DNA of 64,000 bases, taken from Tubiluchus corallicola. Its lineage: Eukaryota; Priapulida; Priapulimorpha; Priapulimorphida; Tubiluchidae. The stretch lies in NCBI GenBank assembly GCA_030141605.1, contig JAQGDQ010000279.1, positions 122,001-186,000 on the forward strand, in the 5' to 3' direction. Under the pieces are notes generated by a model. The model searched no databases. It was given only the letters and a program-made list of their open reading frames with translations, and was not told where the DNA came from. This document shows, one piece after another, positions 1 through 12,769 of the stretch. A program made the translations under genes and the position numbers. How positions within the stretch are numbered: position 1 is the first letter of the stretch; the number at the start of each line of letters is the position of its first letter.

Positions 1-1660
1 ATTTTGTGCAGCTGTAGAAAAAAATAAATATAGTAGTTCAATGGTTCCAACAGGTACGATACTGAAACTCCCACATTTACACATAAAATCTTAAGTTAAA
101 CGTGTAAAGGGAGGTCGAAAAAATGCTCGTTTTATTGTTTCTTTTTAAAATATTTAAAAAGTCAGCGGGAACCTCTGTTGCATCTAAAAGTTACTCGTGC
201 CTCATTCAATCATTCTGCGTACGCGTAAAGGTTTTATAAACATCATGTATAGGCAGTGTAGCTAAAGAAGTCAGATAATAGTAACTCTTCTATTCGCAAT
301 AAATTTTTTACCTTTACAAGAGGACTTAACAAGTGGTGTAGAATTTTCTGAGGACCAAGTAACTCCCTCTGGTTCAATAAACGTCATTGAGGGCGTTTCT
401 GTCTTATTATGGATTTCAGAAGTGTACTATGTTGCATTAAGTAAGCACAAAAAGTAGTTCATATTTTCTGCATGCTGCCTATAATGGCTATAAAGAAAAT
501 ATACACATACTTTTTATTATAGCGATTATAATAAAATAATAAAGACTTCCGACTATCAGATATTATAGCACGTAATGATGAAATTTAGGCCCCTATTATT
601 ATTTTGAGTTTATTTTGCATAAAAATATACAGCTTACAAACACAACAGGATGTTAGTAAAGTAACATATCTACAGAAATTCAACTTTGTAATGTCCACTC
701 TTTTCAGTACGCTTGTAATTGTATTACAATATACGGTGTTACAAGAATCCATACCAGGTATCTTAAAACATAATCTTTAAATGAGGTTTTTACCTTTAAC
801 TTTACATTTTCGTTTAGATCTATAGTACAACCATGTTTTAATCTTAAATTTACTTGACTGTTATTTACATAGTAGCATAGCCTTGCAAATCTCAATGTCC
901 AGGACTTTGCAATTTTTCTCACAAAATTTAGTTTTCGGCTATGTATTAAATAATTGGCAGGCCATAAAAACATTAACAATTTGATGCTGTCATTTTATCT
1001 AAAACCAAATACTTTGCTATAAGCAGTGTTCCATTTTACCCTAATGGCATTAGCTTCGTTGTTTGGCATAGCGCATCCGTTTAACAAAATTGGTAGGCAA
1101 TATATATTGACCAGCGTCTTAGCTATTATGTCTTACAATTATAGCCCAAATATATGATGATAAAATTTTCCAATATTCGAATTCTTGCTTAATGGCTGTA
1201 GTAAAAAGTGAAAGTACAATAACATGTCCAATTCCAGCATCTATTCCTACTACAAATGTGCCATAACATGTAGCTATTATGGTAAATTAGATTACTCAAA
1301 CCGGCGAGGCCTGCTGTCTTAACAGACTATTTTGTTTTTCTTCTTTTACAAATGTGACATGTAACAATGTAAATCTTTTTTCCTAAAATAAATACATGTT
1401 TAAAAAATAGATTATGAAATTCGAGAGGATTACTACAGAAATTAGTCAAACATCAGCCAAAGTGTGAATTTAAAATAACGACTGGAATCAACGATAAATT
1501 AGAGTATATTTTCTGTAAAAATTTGTGAGTTAGGCCTGCTTATGTTGTAAAACATATTTTCATTTTTTTCATTTTTCAAATCTAGACATCTAGTTGCGGT
1601 GTTGCTAGGCTTGCTTTTTAATATTTAATAATTTTTTCACTGTGTTGTGAAAATGTTTTT
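1..1660. other. AT-rich non-coding stretch
   Basis: No reading frame here resembles a protein family I know, and I see no RNA gene or clear repeat. The longest open frame (704-979, minus, about 91 codons) is AT-rich and low in complexity, and reads as chance. Confidence 0.5.
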
Positions 1661-1664
1661 ATAA

Positions 1665-2078
1665 CAGTGACCGGCAATAAAGTAACAGAAAAAAGCCACA
1701 ATTTCGGCTACGAAAAAAGTTACAGAAAAAGTCACAATTTATTTATGACGGTCGGAAAACTTGTAATTTTGGCTACGAAAAAGTTAGATCATCAAAGAAA
1801 AATATTCAAGTCAGTCACAATTTATTTAAGTATCATAAACAATTAAAGTAAAACAACTGAAAATATTTTAAATCACTTATTAAGTGGCAATATATATTAA
1901 CTGGCAAATCATACATATTACACAATATTGACTTGTACATATTGACAGCACAATTTATTTATGATGGCATTACATATATGTGAGGTTAGGGTTAGGGTTA
2001 TTTCTTTTTTCCTGTGACTTTTTTTCCTCTGTGACTTTTTTCGTGTGATTTTTTTAAATGTGACTTTATTACCTAGAT
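1665..2078. mobile_element. Putative MITE-like inverted-repeat element
   Basis: The left end (from about 1671) and the reverse complement of the right end (to about 2078) both read roughly GG(C/T)AATAAAGT followed by several GAAAAAAG(T/C)CAC units. The interior holds further copies of AAAAGTCACAATTTATTTATG and a short telomere-type run (GGTTAGGGTTAGGGTTA, about 1983-1999). No coding capacity is visible. The inverted ends are seen directly. Calling this a non-autonomous DNA transposon is inference, because I could not define a target duplication. Confidence 0.4.
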
Positions 2079-2207
2079 TCTTTATAGTTACTAGCTTAAA
2101 GTTTAAATTCCGAATATTTCGCGTTTATATCTTCTGAAGATCTTCTGAACATACAATACCTCTTTGGACAACTTTTAGTTTCGAAATCAATACTTACAGA
2201 CCTATTT

Positions 2208-2470
2208 TACCAAAAACACGTTATTGATCTTATTGACGAGATAAAGTAAGTTATACTTTTTCTTACTTAGTGAAGAATGTGCTACGAATGCTCTGATTAT
2301 TTTTTAAATTTTATTTAATGTTATCTAAACTTGTTTTATACGGCTTACCGTTAAAATGGCTGCACCTATTGGTCATCACGAGTTTAAATTTACACGTTTT
2401 ATACAGCATTACTGCTAATACAAGCTCCGTATGCAATAAGACATCATGTATCGCTTTAAGTTTAATTTGA
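2208..2470 (+). mobile_element. Truncated copy of the TTAA-flanked repeat family
   Basis: This stretch matches the second half of the repeats at 31292-31781, 34147-34647 and 50021-50500. It shares the order TTATTGATCTTATTGA, GTGCTACGAATGCT, ATGTTATCTAAACTTGTTT, AAAATGGCTGCA and CGGTCATC-like blocks, and then a TTTATACAGC..TACTGCTAATAC block. The first half is missing and the 3' boundary is vague. Confidence 0.6.
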
Positions 2471-2519
2471 TACAGCTGGCTTCAATGAAAACCCGTGCTT
2501 ACAGTTTTAATTTTGCTCT

Positions 2520-4047
<1,528 letters not shown>

Positions 4048-4129
4048 ATTAATAATAATAATAGTCAGCAATATTCGTAACCAAGTAAAAGTTATTAACT
4101 TAATAGGAACCATTACTTTAATTTAATTA

Positions 4130-6790
4130 CTAAGTCTGAATTAAGGTATCGTACAGGCATTACGGATGTTTTGCTTTTGCTATAGCAAATCATTCGTGGG
4201 AGCCTTGAATCACGTATAGCCAAATTTTACAGAAAGTAGTTTAGAACTGTTTAGCGTAAATACAGTCAAACGTTCATAGTTCGTGTAGGTATTTAAAAAT
4301 GTTCTTTACGTCTTTACACAAGCTACATAATGAGATTAAGACCTATAGTAATTAAATCTTACTTGAAAATTTTATTCAACAATTTTGTCGTTATTAAATT
4401 TAATCTGTTAAGACGGTTACCATACGATGAAATTAATCATAAACCAAGTCTAATTTGTTCTGTAAAAGATTCATGTGAAATAATTCATGCTGAAAACATG
4501 TGAGCTTAAATGTCTGTGTTTTGACTGCGATTTTTACACTCAAAGTGAAAAAAATGTTGATAACATGTGTAATAAAACAGAAATGCGTGTAAAAATATAG
4601 AAATACTTCCAATAGTACAAAATTAATCGCTGAAACTACTGACGTAATTTAATGAAGAAAAAATGAAATGAAAACGCAATTAATATCAAACTGACTATAT
4701 TTTTTATTTTTTATTCCTAGTATATTTTTTGACTAAAATTTGATTTTTACAATTTTGATTGAATAGTAACACGAACACTTTTAACAAAGTATGACGCTAA
4801 CAGTATAACGGATAGAGCGCTAGAAATATTCTAAAAAACAAAAGGAATTTACATATTCTACGTGAAGCTAGAATAAGAATACTTTAATAATACTCTATAT
4901 ATATATATATAAGTATAACAGGCAAATTTGATAATAATACTGTTTAGAATCACAATATTTCTGTATAACACCAATAAAATCAAATATATTCACATATTTA
5001 TACGATATATACAAATAATATTGTTTTTATTTACAACAGTAAACGTGCACTCATAATTCTGAATAATAAGCTGATTGAAAATCTTTTTGAAATTATGCAA
5101 AAACTAATAATTTTTTTACAATAATTTTTCATTGTTCAATATGGACACTTAATGCGTCACATTTAGCAATGTAAAAACACATAATATTGCTTTGTATATT
5201 TATCAGAAATAGAAAAGTTATAATAACAGCAGTAATTGGAATTAACGTGTCAGTATCAAGCCACGTTAAATCGATTGTAAGATCAGTTGCGCGCGCACCG
5301 AAGACCGAGAAATAGCATTTAATCGCTTATTAACGCTTCAATATTTCCGCAATATACGCCTAGCAATTCCTTTGAAGTTGTAGCAAATATTGGGCTTAAA
5401 TAATTATCCAGAAAATGTTTTAACCAGTTATTTGCAACTGTATAAAAATTCATTTTTACATTTTACAACTGCACTTAAGTTGACCCTTGTAATTATAATG
5501 GATAAATTTGCGCTTTTTCAATTTTATATTTTTTAGAAATCGAAACATTTAGAAACTAGGAAATTTTAATAAAAACTAGCGTTTTTTGCCTTACAAACAC
5601 CTACGGTTTGTATTAAAATAAACTGTTTAAAAATTTTAATAAGTCTTTTTGATTGCTGTAATTATTTTCACTTTAACAATTGATCAAAACGAGAATGAGT
5701 GAATATTTATCTGAATAAGCCTAACATGATAGAAATTCTAATATTTCTTTTCTTTGTCTGACATTTCTCACGTAAACAGCATTACGGACCCAAACCACAT
5801 TGAACATATCAATAGTAAACTCAACTACTCTCAATATATAAATATTACATACACAGAAGCAGGGCTAATTCCATATTTATCCTAACATGGTCGGGTCTAG
5901 GAGACCTCTAAAGTGATTACGTTGATTCGGTGCTACATTCTGCTACAACAACACGTTAAATATTTACTGTGTTGAGCGACTTTCAGTTTTCCTATCCGCA
6001 CTAACAGTATCAATAATGGTTTGCTTTTTAACTTGGGAATTTTGTTTTGGGCCTACGTGTATTTGCCACACGCTAAGTTATAATTTTTTAAATAACTTCG
6101 TTCATACAGCAAAAGCATTATTTAAATTTAGAAAACGTTCTAATTTTTTTCTGGTAGAAAAGAAGTGCAAAATTTCGCTTTTTCTGTTATAAGTAAAGTA
6201 CAGCTCAATATTTAATTTAACGTGAAAACAAAATTTAAAATAATCTAATAGCAAATTCTTGGCTGTAAAGTATACATGTACACACAAATTTCGTGTATTA
6301 AAATAATTATAGCAAAGGCTTGAGATTTAATGCTTTGGTTTGTTAGAATTTTAAAATTCCAGTTTTACTGATTAATAATAGAGACATTTGATCCCTAATT
6401 TAACATAGGATTATAATGCCTAATTAAAAAAATCAACTGTCTTTTTGCATGTATAACGTTTGACTGTGGCTAGGTATTATAATAAATTATTTTCAAACTT
6501 TTACATTCAATGCACAGAATTACTATAATACATCGACATTCTAAAATTCTAATTTACCTCAAATACTTTTATCAATAAATAATGGATCAGACTGATTGGG
6601 CAAGTCTGTCTGTCAAAACAAAATGTCTGCTTACCGTTTCTAGGCCTTCCCCCTAATTTGTTTACGCCGCATCTTTTACAATATTGACAATACTTGTTAT
6701 TGTTTACAAGGTAATGCTGATATGATCATCACAGAAATTTATCATAATTTATGCACAGTCATTTCTGCACCAGCTACTGTCAACACATGC
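4130..6790. other. AT-rich non-coding stretch downstream of foxQ2
   Basis: No convincing coding segment, RNA gene or repeat was found. A short (TA)n run lies near 4896-4911. This is the 3' side of the minus-strand forkhead gene. I could not identify its polyadenylation signal within the first few hundred bases. Confidence 0.4.
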
Positions 6791-6795
6791 ACTGA

Positions 6796-8085
6796 TCATT
6801 TCAAAGTTTCAGTATCTTTGGCACTGGTGGAAGCCTTATTATTGTAAGAGCGAGCTAAAATCTTACTGAACGTTTGCTGCCACTTTTCTGCTGTCGATGG
6901 TGGTGTGACGACGTCCACGTCTTCATCTGGTGACTCTGCTCGGGGGTCAGGTATTGTGCCACCCCCGTGGAAGCTACTGGCTGTCGATGGTGTCCTCCAT
7001 AATGAGGTGAAAGCAGAATTGGGCGAGTGCCAAAGTCCAGTTGGCAGAGATGGTGCCCAGACGAATCCGCCATTTTCATACGCTACCAATGTTGGCCTGA
7101 TGACTCCCATAGACTCTGCGCCAACACGCGGAATGAGGACATCCTCTGGTGAAACAGATCTTATATCGGGTTTTTTAATGTCACTAGATGGCAGTGCTAA
7201 ATCGCCACGCTTCTTCTCCGTATCTGGTGCAAGGAGACTTTCCATGTCAAATTGTCTCTTCCGACTGGGAACAATCGGACTGCAAGCCGGAGGAGACATT
7301 GTAGGAGAAAGGAGTGGCATCCCGTTGCTACGCGACTCCTCTTCCGACAAGACAAATTCAGACTTGCTTGAACCTGCCGTGTTTGGGCAACTGCTACTAC
7401 CAAGCGTTAGATACTCCTCCATCTTTTTCTTCCACTGTAAAACAGTTGGTGACACGGGACCCGGAGGAGTGTCGTCATCTTCGTCGTCATCAGGTACACT
7501 CAAGCCCATGTACTTTCTGACCTTCCGCTGCGCTCGACGTCTGCGGAAGTCACCGCGGGCAAAGTCTTCGATGTTCGCCGGATGAATAGCCCAGAAATGT
7601 CCTTTGCCATTGGCACTTCTACCAGCCTTGATGAAGCAGTCATTCAAAGACAGGTTATGGCGAATGCTGTTACGCCAACCCGGTCCTCTTGCTCTAAAAT
7701 AAGGATAATTGTCCAAGATGTACTGGTAGATGTCGCTGAGAACCATCTTCTTGTCCGATGAGCTCATGATGGCCATTCCGATCAGGCCGATGTAACTCTG
7801 ACTCGGTTTCGGTTCCTCGTGCAAGAATCTGGCTCGAGGATCATGTGGTGCTAAGCCGATGAAACCGTGAGGATATTCTTGCCCTGGAGCTGCATATGGG
7901 TGCATGGGTGACGAGAAGGCTAACCCATAACGCAAGCGAGCTGTGTAATCGTACAGCTGAGCTCTATGATAATCAAACGCCGGTAATGCGTGTCTCATGA
8001 TCGGATTATAGACGATAGATTCGGCTAAGCTGGAAGGTTTCATACCGTACGGCGCCGGCAATCTACTAGCCTCGTTATTGCACAT
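6796..8085 (-). CDS. foxQ2: Forkhead transcription factor, FoxQ2 type
   Basis: A single-exon open frame of 429 codons, from ATG at 8085 to TGA at 6796-6798, encodes a DNA-binding forkhead factor expected to act in the nucleus. The winged-helix domain spans about residues 92-190. It opens with EEPKPSQSYIGLIGMAI, has recognition helix 3 as GWRNSIRHNLSLNDCF (136-151), and ends in a basic RRRRAQRKVRK wing. The (P/Q)xSYIGLI start and the RRRRAQRKVR tail are, as I remember the families, characteristic of FoxQ2 rather than other Fox classes. A C-terminal EH1-like motif, FDMESLLA (279-286), would recruit a Groucho-type corepressor, as in other FoxQ2 proteins. An acidic stretch (DDDEDDD) follows the domain. 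FoxQ2 is known as an anterior/apical patterning gene in many invertebrates; that role is carried over by family and not shown here. Upstream in-frame ATGs were not seen, and a GC-rich leader precedes the start. Confidence 0.93.
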   Translation of the reverse strand: MCNNEASRLPAPYGMKPSSLAESIVYNPIMRHALPAFDYHRAQLYDYTARLRYGLAFSSPMHPYAAPGQEYPHGFIGLAPHDPRARFLHEEPKPSQSYIGLIGMAIMSSSDKKMVLSDIYQYILDNYPYFRARGPGWRNSIRHNLSLNDCFIKAGRSANGKGHFWAIHPANIEDFARGDFRRRRAQRKVRKYMGLSVPDDDEDDDTPPGPVSPTVLQWKKKMEEYLTLGSSSCPNTAGSSKSEFVLSEEESRSNGMPLLSPTMSPPACSPIVPSRKRQFDMESLLAPDTEKKRGDLALPSSDIKKPDIRSVSPEDVLIPRVGAESMGVIRPTLVAYENGGFVWAPSLPTGLWHSPNSAFTSLWRTPSTASSFHGGGTIPDPRAESPDEDVDVVTPPSTAEKWQQTFSKILARSYNNKASTSAKDTETLK

Positions 8086-8300
8086 TGCACGCTCGCAGCC
8101 GTACCTCTCCTGACAAACTGGACAAAGCTTTGTTTCAGTTTGTTTAAATCATCCATTGGTTAAAACTTTGTGCGATAAATATGCGGGCAGTAGAACTGGA
8201 CGCCTAGAGGCCGTGCCTACCGGGCGGCTAACTGTTCGCTGATTGGCCACTGCGGCTGCGCACTCGGCTGTTGACGCAAACTTGATTATCCTCTAATGCG
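8086..8300 (-). promoter_or_regulatory. Probable foxQ2 promoter region
   Basis: The sequence just upstream of the forkhead start is GC- and CpG-richer than its surroundings. On the gene's strand it has two CCAAT boxes (complement of ATTGG at 8155-8159 and 8242-8246). I see no clear TATA box. The promoter role is inferred from position, base composition and the CCAAT boxes. Confidence 0.4.
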
Positions 8301-8399
8301 CTCACATTTAATGGCATTTATCGCCGCTAACACGATATTTTCTTGTTGTAGGAAACACAAACTGTAAATGGTTTATGCACTACAGGTGACTTCAGCTGA

Positions 8400-9374
8400 C
8401 GAATGTTGCTTTTTGCGCCGAGGACTAAAATAAAGGCGCAATTATGAAATTAGCGCGCCAGCGATAATGATGACAAGTCTTTCCACATCAAAGACGCGGT
8501 CCGTGAAATGTTTGCAGTTAATAACCGACAAATCATAAACTGGAACAATAACTCAGATAATTTGTTCTTTTGAAATTCTTTGTATTGAGAAAACTCCTGT
8601 TACCTTCGTGACTGTAAGAAAGTATTTTCAGACAACATTAGAATTAGTTGTTATATCCAACGGCTGCCTGTTTTTAACGTAAGCGTGCTTGTGAAGGTAA
8701 ACAGCATCGGGTCTGGTTAGTAAATGGATGGATGGTACTATCGGGAAATAGCATCTGGGTGATTCCAACATGCTGTATCTGGGTTTTGTTTTCAAGGAGC
8801 CAGAATAGCATTATTTTTGAAATTTAATTATGTTTCAGTTCTGCCACACCAACGAACCGAAATGGACCTGTCACGATTCAAAACGTGCAATAGTTTAATA
8901 TTCGCACCCTTCGTTAACTGGAATATTATCTTACATACAATAATTATAACAGGCCCTTTCTGGACAAAGCACAGTGAAAACTGAACGAGAAATTGGTTGG
9001 CGATTATTTAGACACCTTTGGTGAAAATTAGTCACAATAACGTTGATTTAATAAAAAGTAAAAATTTCACTTGTTATGTTCACTATACACTGTAAAGGTA
9101 ACTTGTATTATTTTTAACCAGAATAATTTACAAATATAAATTTTATATCTAATCATCAAATTTAAGAGACAGATTTCCCGCCTGATAACTTAAACAATCT
9201 TAATCTTAATACACAAATTTCTACTTTGCAATTTTATATGAAAACTGTTTATTTAGTGTCTTGTTATAATAGACGTACTAACACCTCACAAAAAGTTATT
9301 ACAGGTAAAAATGAATGGCTGTAGTTTATTTGTAGTGGTATTTTACGAGCGTCACATTAGTTGCTCCGTCACAG
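8400..9374. other. Non-coding upstream flank of foxQ2
   Basis: No gene or repeat recognised. A GC-richer patch continues to about 8500 and the rest is AT-rich. Confidence 0.35.
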
Positions 9375-9540
9375 TAGGTCCCTACCAAAGTAATGTAATT
9401 GATGATGGTACAAACTAACAATTATTTATATCAAACGTGAAAGACAGGAAATGTGGAAAAGTTGGAATACAGCCTGGATTTGAACCAGGGATCTTCTACT
9501 TACAACGCAAATGCCTTAGACAATTAGGCCGCTGCATTGT
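9375..9540 (-). repeat. tRNA-derived SINE, copy 1
   Basis: Read on the minus strand, it begins with a tRNA-like head: GGCCTAATTGTCTAAGGC resembles an A box, and a B box GGTTCAAATCC lies at about 9477-9487. The tRNA-unrelated body that follows is shared with copy 2 at 9715-9907 (GGAATAC/GCAGCC, a TCAC/TTTT block, TAGTTTGTACCA). The cloverleaf is incomplete, so this is not a working tRNA gene. Confidence 0.65.
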
Positions 9541-9714
9541 TGTATTTCTATAGTTGATTAATTGTTCAAGAAAATTTCAGGCTTAAAAATAATTAAATTA
9601 AGAAATTGATTTAATTACTTAGAATCGATGTAATAAGGACAACTTGGAAAAGTTTGAATTTTTTTGGCCATCTATAAAGTTCATATGACAAAGTTTAGAC
9701 TGCCTTGATTGTTG

Positions 9715-9907
9715 AGAAATACTGTGGCCTAGTGAGTGGCCTAAGGTATCTACAATGTAAGCGAGTGATCCCTGGTTTAAATCCTGGCTGCATTCCAAAT
9801 TTTTCACTTTTTGTCTTTTAAGTTTGTACCAAAATTTGATTAATTGTGAATTTGTAACATGATTAATAATAATCTTGATATTGAGATTGTAATAATTAAT
9901 TAGTATG
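9715..9907 (+). repeat. tRNA-derived SINE, copy 2
   Basis: The head has TGGCCTAGTGAGTGGCCTAA near 9724-9743 and a degenerate B box, GGTTTAAATCC, near 9773-9783. The body runs through AAGTTTGTACCAAAATTTGA and ends in a TTGATATTGAGATTGTAATAATTAATTAG-like tail, also seen at the 3' end of copy 3 (46330-46560). It lies head-to-head with copy 1, forming an inverted pair about 175 bp apart. Confidence 0.65.
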
Positions 9908-9909
9908 TT

Positions 9910-10300
9910 AAATGAGCTTATATCCTTTTGTGAAATTTGTTTGTTTGACTACAAGTTTACTTGTTTGCTTCTTTGCTTTGAACAAGGAACATACGACTTT
10001 GTTTGTCTCAAAGTGTTTGTTTTATTCCTTTAAGCATTTTTTCTCTACTTGCCATGCAGAAAATGTAATCTCAAGAGCCATTGAAAGTGATCTATGCTAA
10101 CGTCCCAATGAATATTATTTGCCTTTTATAATTAAGGTTATTTTCAGATTATATGGACAATTATGACTTCATCTCTCGTCATGCCGCATCACAATTAGCT
10201 TCAATGTCTACAACTGACGTCAAAGTTTGGGCATAATACTCTGTACACAAATACATTGATGGTCCAATATTCAGAAATTAGGCGTATTTTTCCAAATTAG
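9910..10300. other. Non-coding stretch
   Basis: Nothing recognised. A 62-codon open frame at 9912-10100 has no family features. Confidence 0.35.
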
Positions 10301-10960
10301 CTGCAGTTCCCACGCGCGAGCTAGCAACCCCCATCCTCCGCTGACTGCAGCCAATAATTACACCCACTGTGGCTTGGGAAACAGCCAAATCCATTTAGTC
10401 CCCATTGTCTATTCCAAGGAGGCGATTTTTGTCTGAGTTTTCATAATTACCGTCTACTAATTGGTGCTAATTGCGTGAGTGTGTTATTGCGCACACAAAC
10501 TATGCACTGGATGAAGTTATTGACAGCTCAGCTGAAAGGTACGGCTGGGTAAGCGCCAGCAGGTTGCTTATCAGAACAAATCGCTGCCTGTCAGCCACCC
10601 ACTTGGTCTGAAGAGTATTGTTTACCCGGGGGAGGTGTCAAACCCTGCTTATGCACACTGTTAGGATTCACCGCGAGAGTTTTACTGAATGGTCTCTCCT
10701 CGCCTCCCCGCCTACTGGTTATTTGCCACAAACACTGAATAGAGAAGGGCCCTTGTTTAGTGTGTCCACTCATCAGTGACTGGGTGGAGAAGTACTCTTC
10801 TTTACATGTCTGCTCAGTCAGTGACTGGTGTGTGGCGATGCTGTTGTTGTGAGCTGCTGATGCGTGATGTTAATGATGGTGGTGCGATGGCAGCTTGGTT
10901 GGGTCAGCTTCGGCTCTCTGGGGGAGATGGTCTGCGAGCGATAAGAGGGGTTAGAGTTAG
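10300..10960. promoter_or_regulatory. GC-elevated block, candidate cis-regulatory element
   Basis: This stretch is clearly richer in GC than the AT-rich DNA around it and has no coherent coding frame. It holds possible factor sites: several homeodomain-type TAATTA/TAATTG cores (about 10354-10480), an E-box CAGCTG near 10530, and a CCAAT sequence. It lies about 2.2-2.9 kb upstream of the foxQ2 start. A role as an enhancer is inference only. Confidence 0.25.
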
Positions 10961-11232
10961 AGTTAAAAGTGTATATCTGCCTGCTCCAAAGGCTAATTAC
11001 TCCTGTACATAAAACTTCTCTAAAATTTAATGCAAGTTTTGTATTTTCTTAAACAGCGTAGTTTCTAGATTTTAGTTAAATGACTAACAGCCATCAGAAG
11101 AATTTTGCTAAATGCTACCTGATAATGCAACAAGTTTTATAAATTAGCTAAATGCAGCAGTCCCGAGCCCAATAAACTAGCCTGCCAAGCAATCTCAATT
11201 ATCTCATTCTTTGTTAGTAATTATGTAAGTTT

Positions 11233-11375
11233 ATTCTTTCATTCATTCGTTCGTTTCATTCATTCATTCGTTCGTTGGTTCGCTCGTTCGTTCATTCATT
11301 CATTCATTCGTTTGTTCGTTCGTTCGTGCGTGCGTGCGTGCGTTCGCTCGTTTGTTTATTCACTCATTCATTCAT
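11233..11375. repeat. Degenerate TTCA/TTCG tetranucleotide array
   Basis: A run of TTCATTCA and GTTCGTTCGT units with CGTG variants, about 140 bp long. The serine/phenylalanine-rich open frame over it is a repeat artefact. Confidence 0.9.
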
Positions 11376-11939
11376 TCACATTTGTTTAACAAATGCATTT
11401 GCTTCACAGATTCATGCACTAAAATTTTACATCTGTAATATAATAACTTGGATAGCCTAGATTCTGAATATAGTATAAAGCTACAAACTAAATTTGGTAC
11501 CTTGAATCTAAGCCCAGGCTAGCAATTTGGATTCAGTCAGCACCATTAGCGCATGTGTACTAGATACACTCACTTTACACCTGGTGTTCAATAAACTATT
11601 GATTTTAATGACGTTCGTGACCCCTTACCCTTAACTTCATGGTCATTCTTTCCCTGCAAGAAGTTTTGTCTACAACTAGCAACTTGTGTGTTGAGGGTGT
11701 CGAGAGTGGCAGCGTTTCAATGTAAAGCCAACAGTGGGTGTTTGCTGTTTGCCTGGTGGAAGCAGTGTTGAGCCGTGTCAGCACGTGACACACTTGTGTA
11801 TGCTTGTAATTAGCCTGTAAGTAATTGAGGAAGCAATGAAAAAATTAATTAGTTATATAATTATTGTGCAACGTAATTCCACGCGCAAGTCTAATTAAAA
11901 TTTACTTTGAATTTGATTACTACTGTAATTTCGAATTGA

Positions 11940-12760
11940 GGATAGAATGATTGAATGAGTGTGTGAATGCAGGAGAAAATAAATAGACAAGTGAACGAAC
12001 CAGGAAAAGAAATAAATAAATAAGGAAAGAAAGAAAAAAAGCGAATGATGAATGATTGAAAGAATGAATGACTGACTGACTGAGTGACTGATTGACTGAC
12101 TGACTGACTGACTGACTGACTGACTGAATGAATGAATGAAAGCTTGAATGAATGAAAGAATGAACTGACGAATTAATGAATGAATGCTTGAATGAATGAA
12201 TGAATGAATGAATGAATGAATGAATGAATGAATGAATGAATGATTGAATGAATGAATGAATGAATGAATGAATGAATGAATGAATGAATGAATGAATGAA
12301 TGAATGAATGAATGAATGAATGAATGAATGAATGAATGAATGAATGAATGGACGAATGAATGAGACAATTAAAGGAATAAAAAGTAAGAGAAAAAATTAA
12401 AGAAACACAGAAAAAAGAATGAACGTATGAACGAACGAATGAACAAAGCAATTAAAGAAATAAAAAGCAAAAGAAATAATGAAAGAAAGAACGAATAAAA
12501 GAATGAACGTATGAACGAAAGAATGACCGAACGAACGAATGAATGAGTGATAAAATAAATGAATGAATGACTGATTAAATAAATAACTAGCAGATGGACA
12601 AGCAAATAAATGAATAATTGAATGATTGGCTGAGCGACTAAACAAGTGGACAAATAAATTGTGCAAGAAAGCAAGTTGACAAATGAATGAGTAAATATGC
12701 AGAAAAAGAAACAAACAAACAAGCGAAAAACATACATGAGAAGAGAGAAAAATTTGTAAC
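11940..12760. repeat. Large degenerate GAAT tetranucleotide satellite
   Basis: About 800 bp is built of tetranucleotide units. The core at 12176-12350 is nearly pure (GAAT)n, flanked by an ACTG array (12068-12127) and by degenerate GAAC, GAAA and AATA variants out to about 12760. It creates overlapping open frames of 92-157 codons (Ser-Phe-Ile-His repeats) on the minus strand, which I do not call genes. Confidence 0.95.
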
Positions 12761-12769
12761 ATTTGTACA

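Noticed and set aside
1983-1999. Telomere or chromosome end
   Set aside because: Fewer than three TTAGGG units inside ordinary sequence; an interstitial run only.
6905-7585. 226-codon plus-strand frame
   Set aside because: It is the antisense of the forkhead gene and has no domain of its own.
9475-9540. tRNA gene
   Set aside because: It has A- and B-box-like sequences, but the acceptor and anticodon arms do not pair properly; the attached shared body shows it is a SINE.
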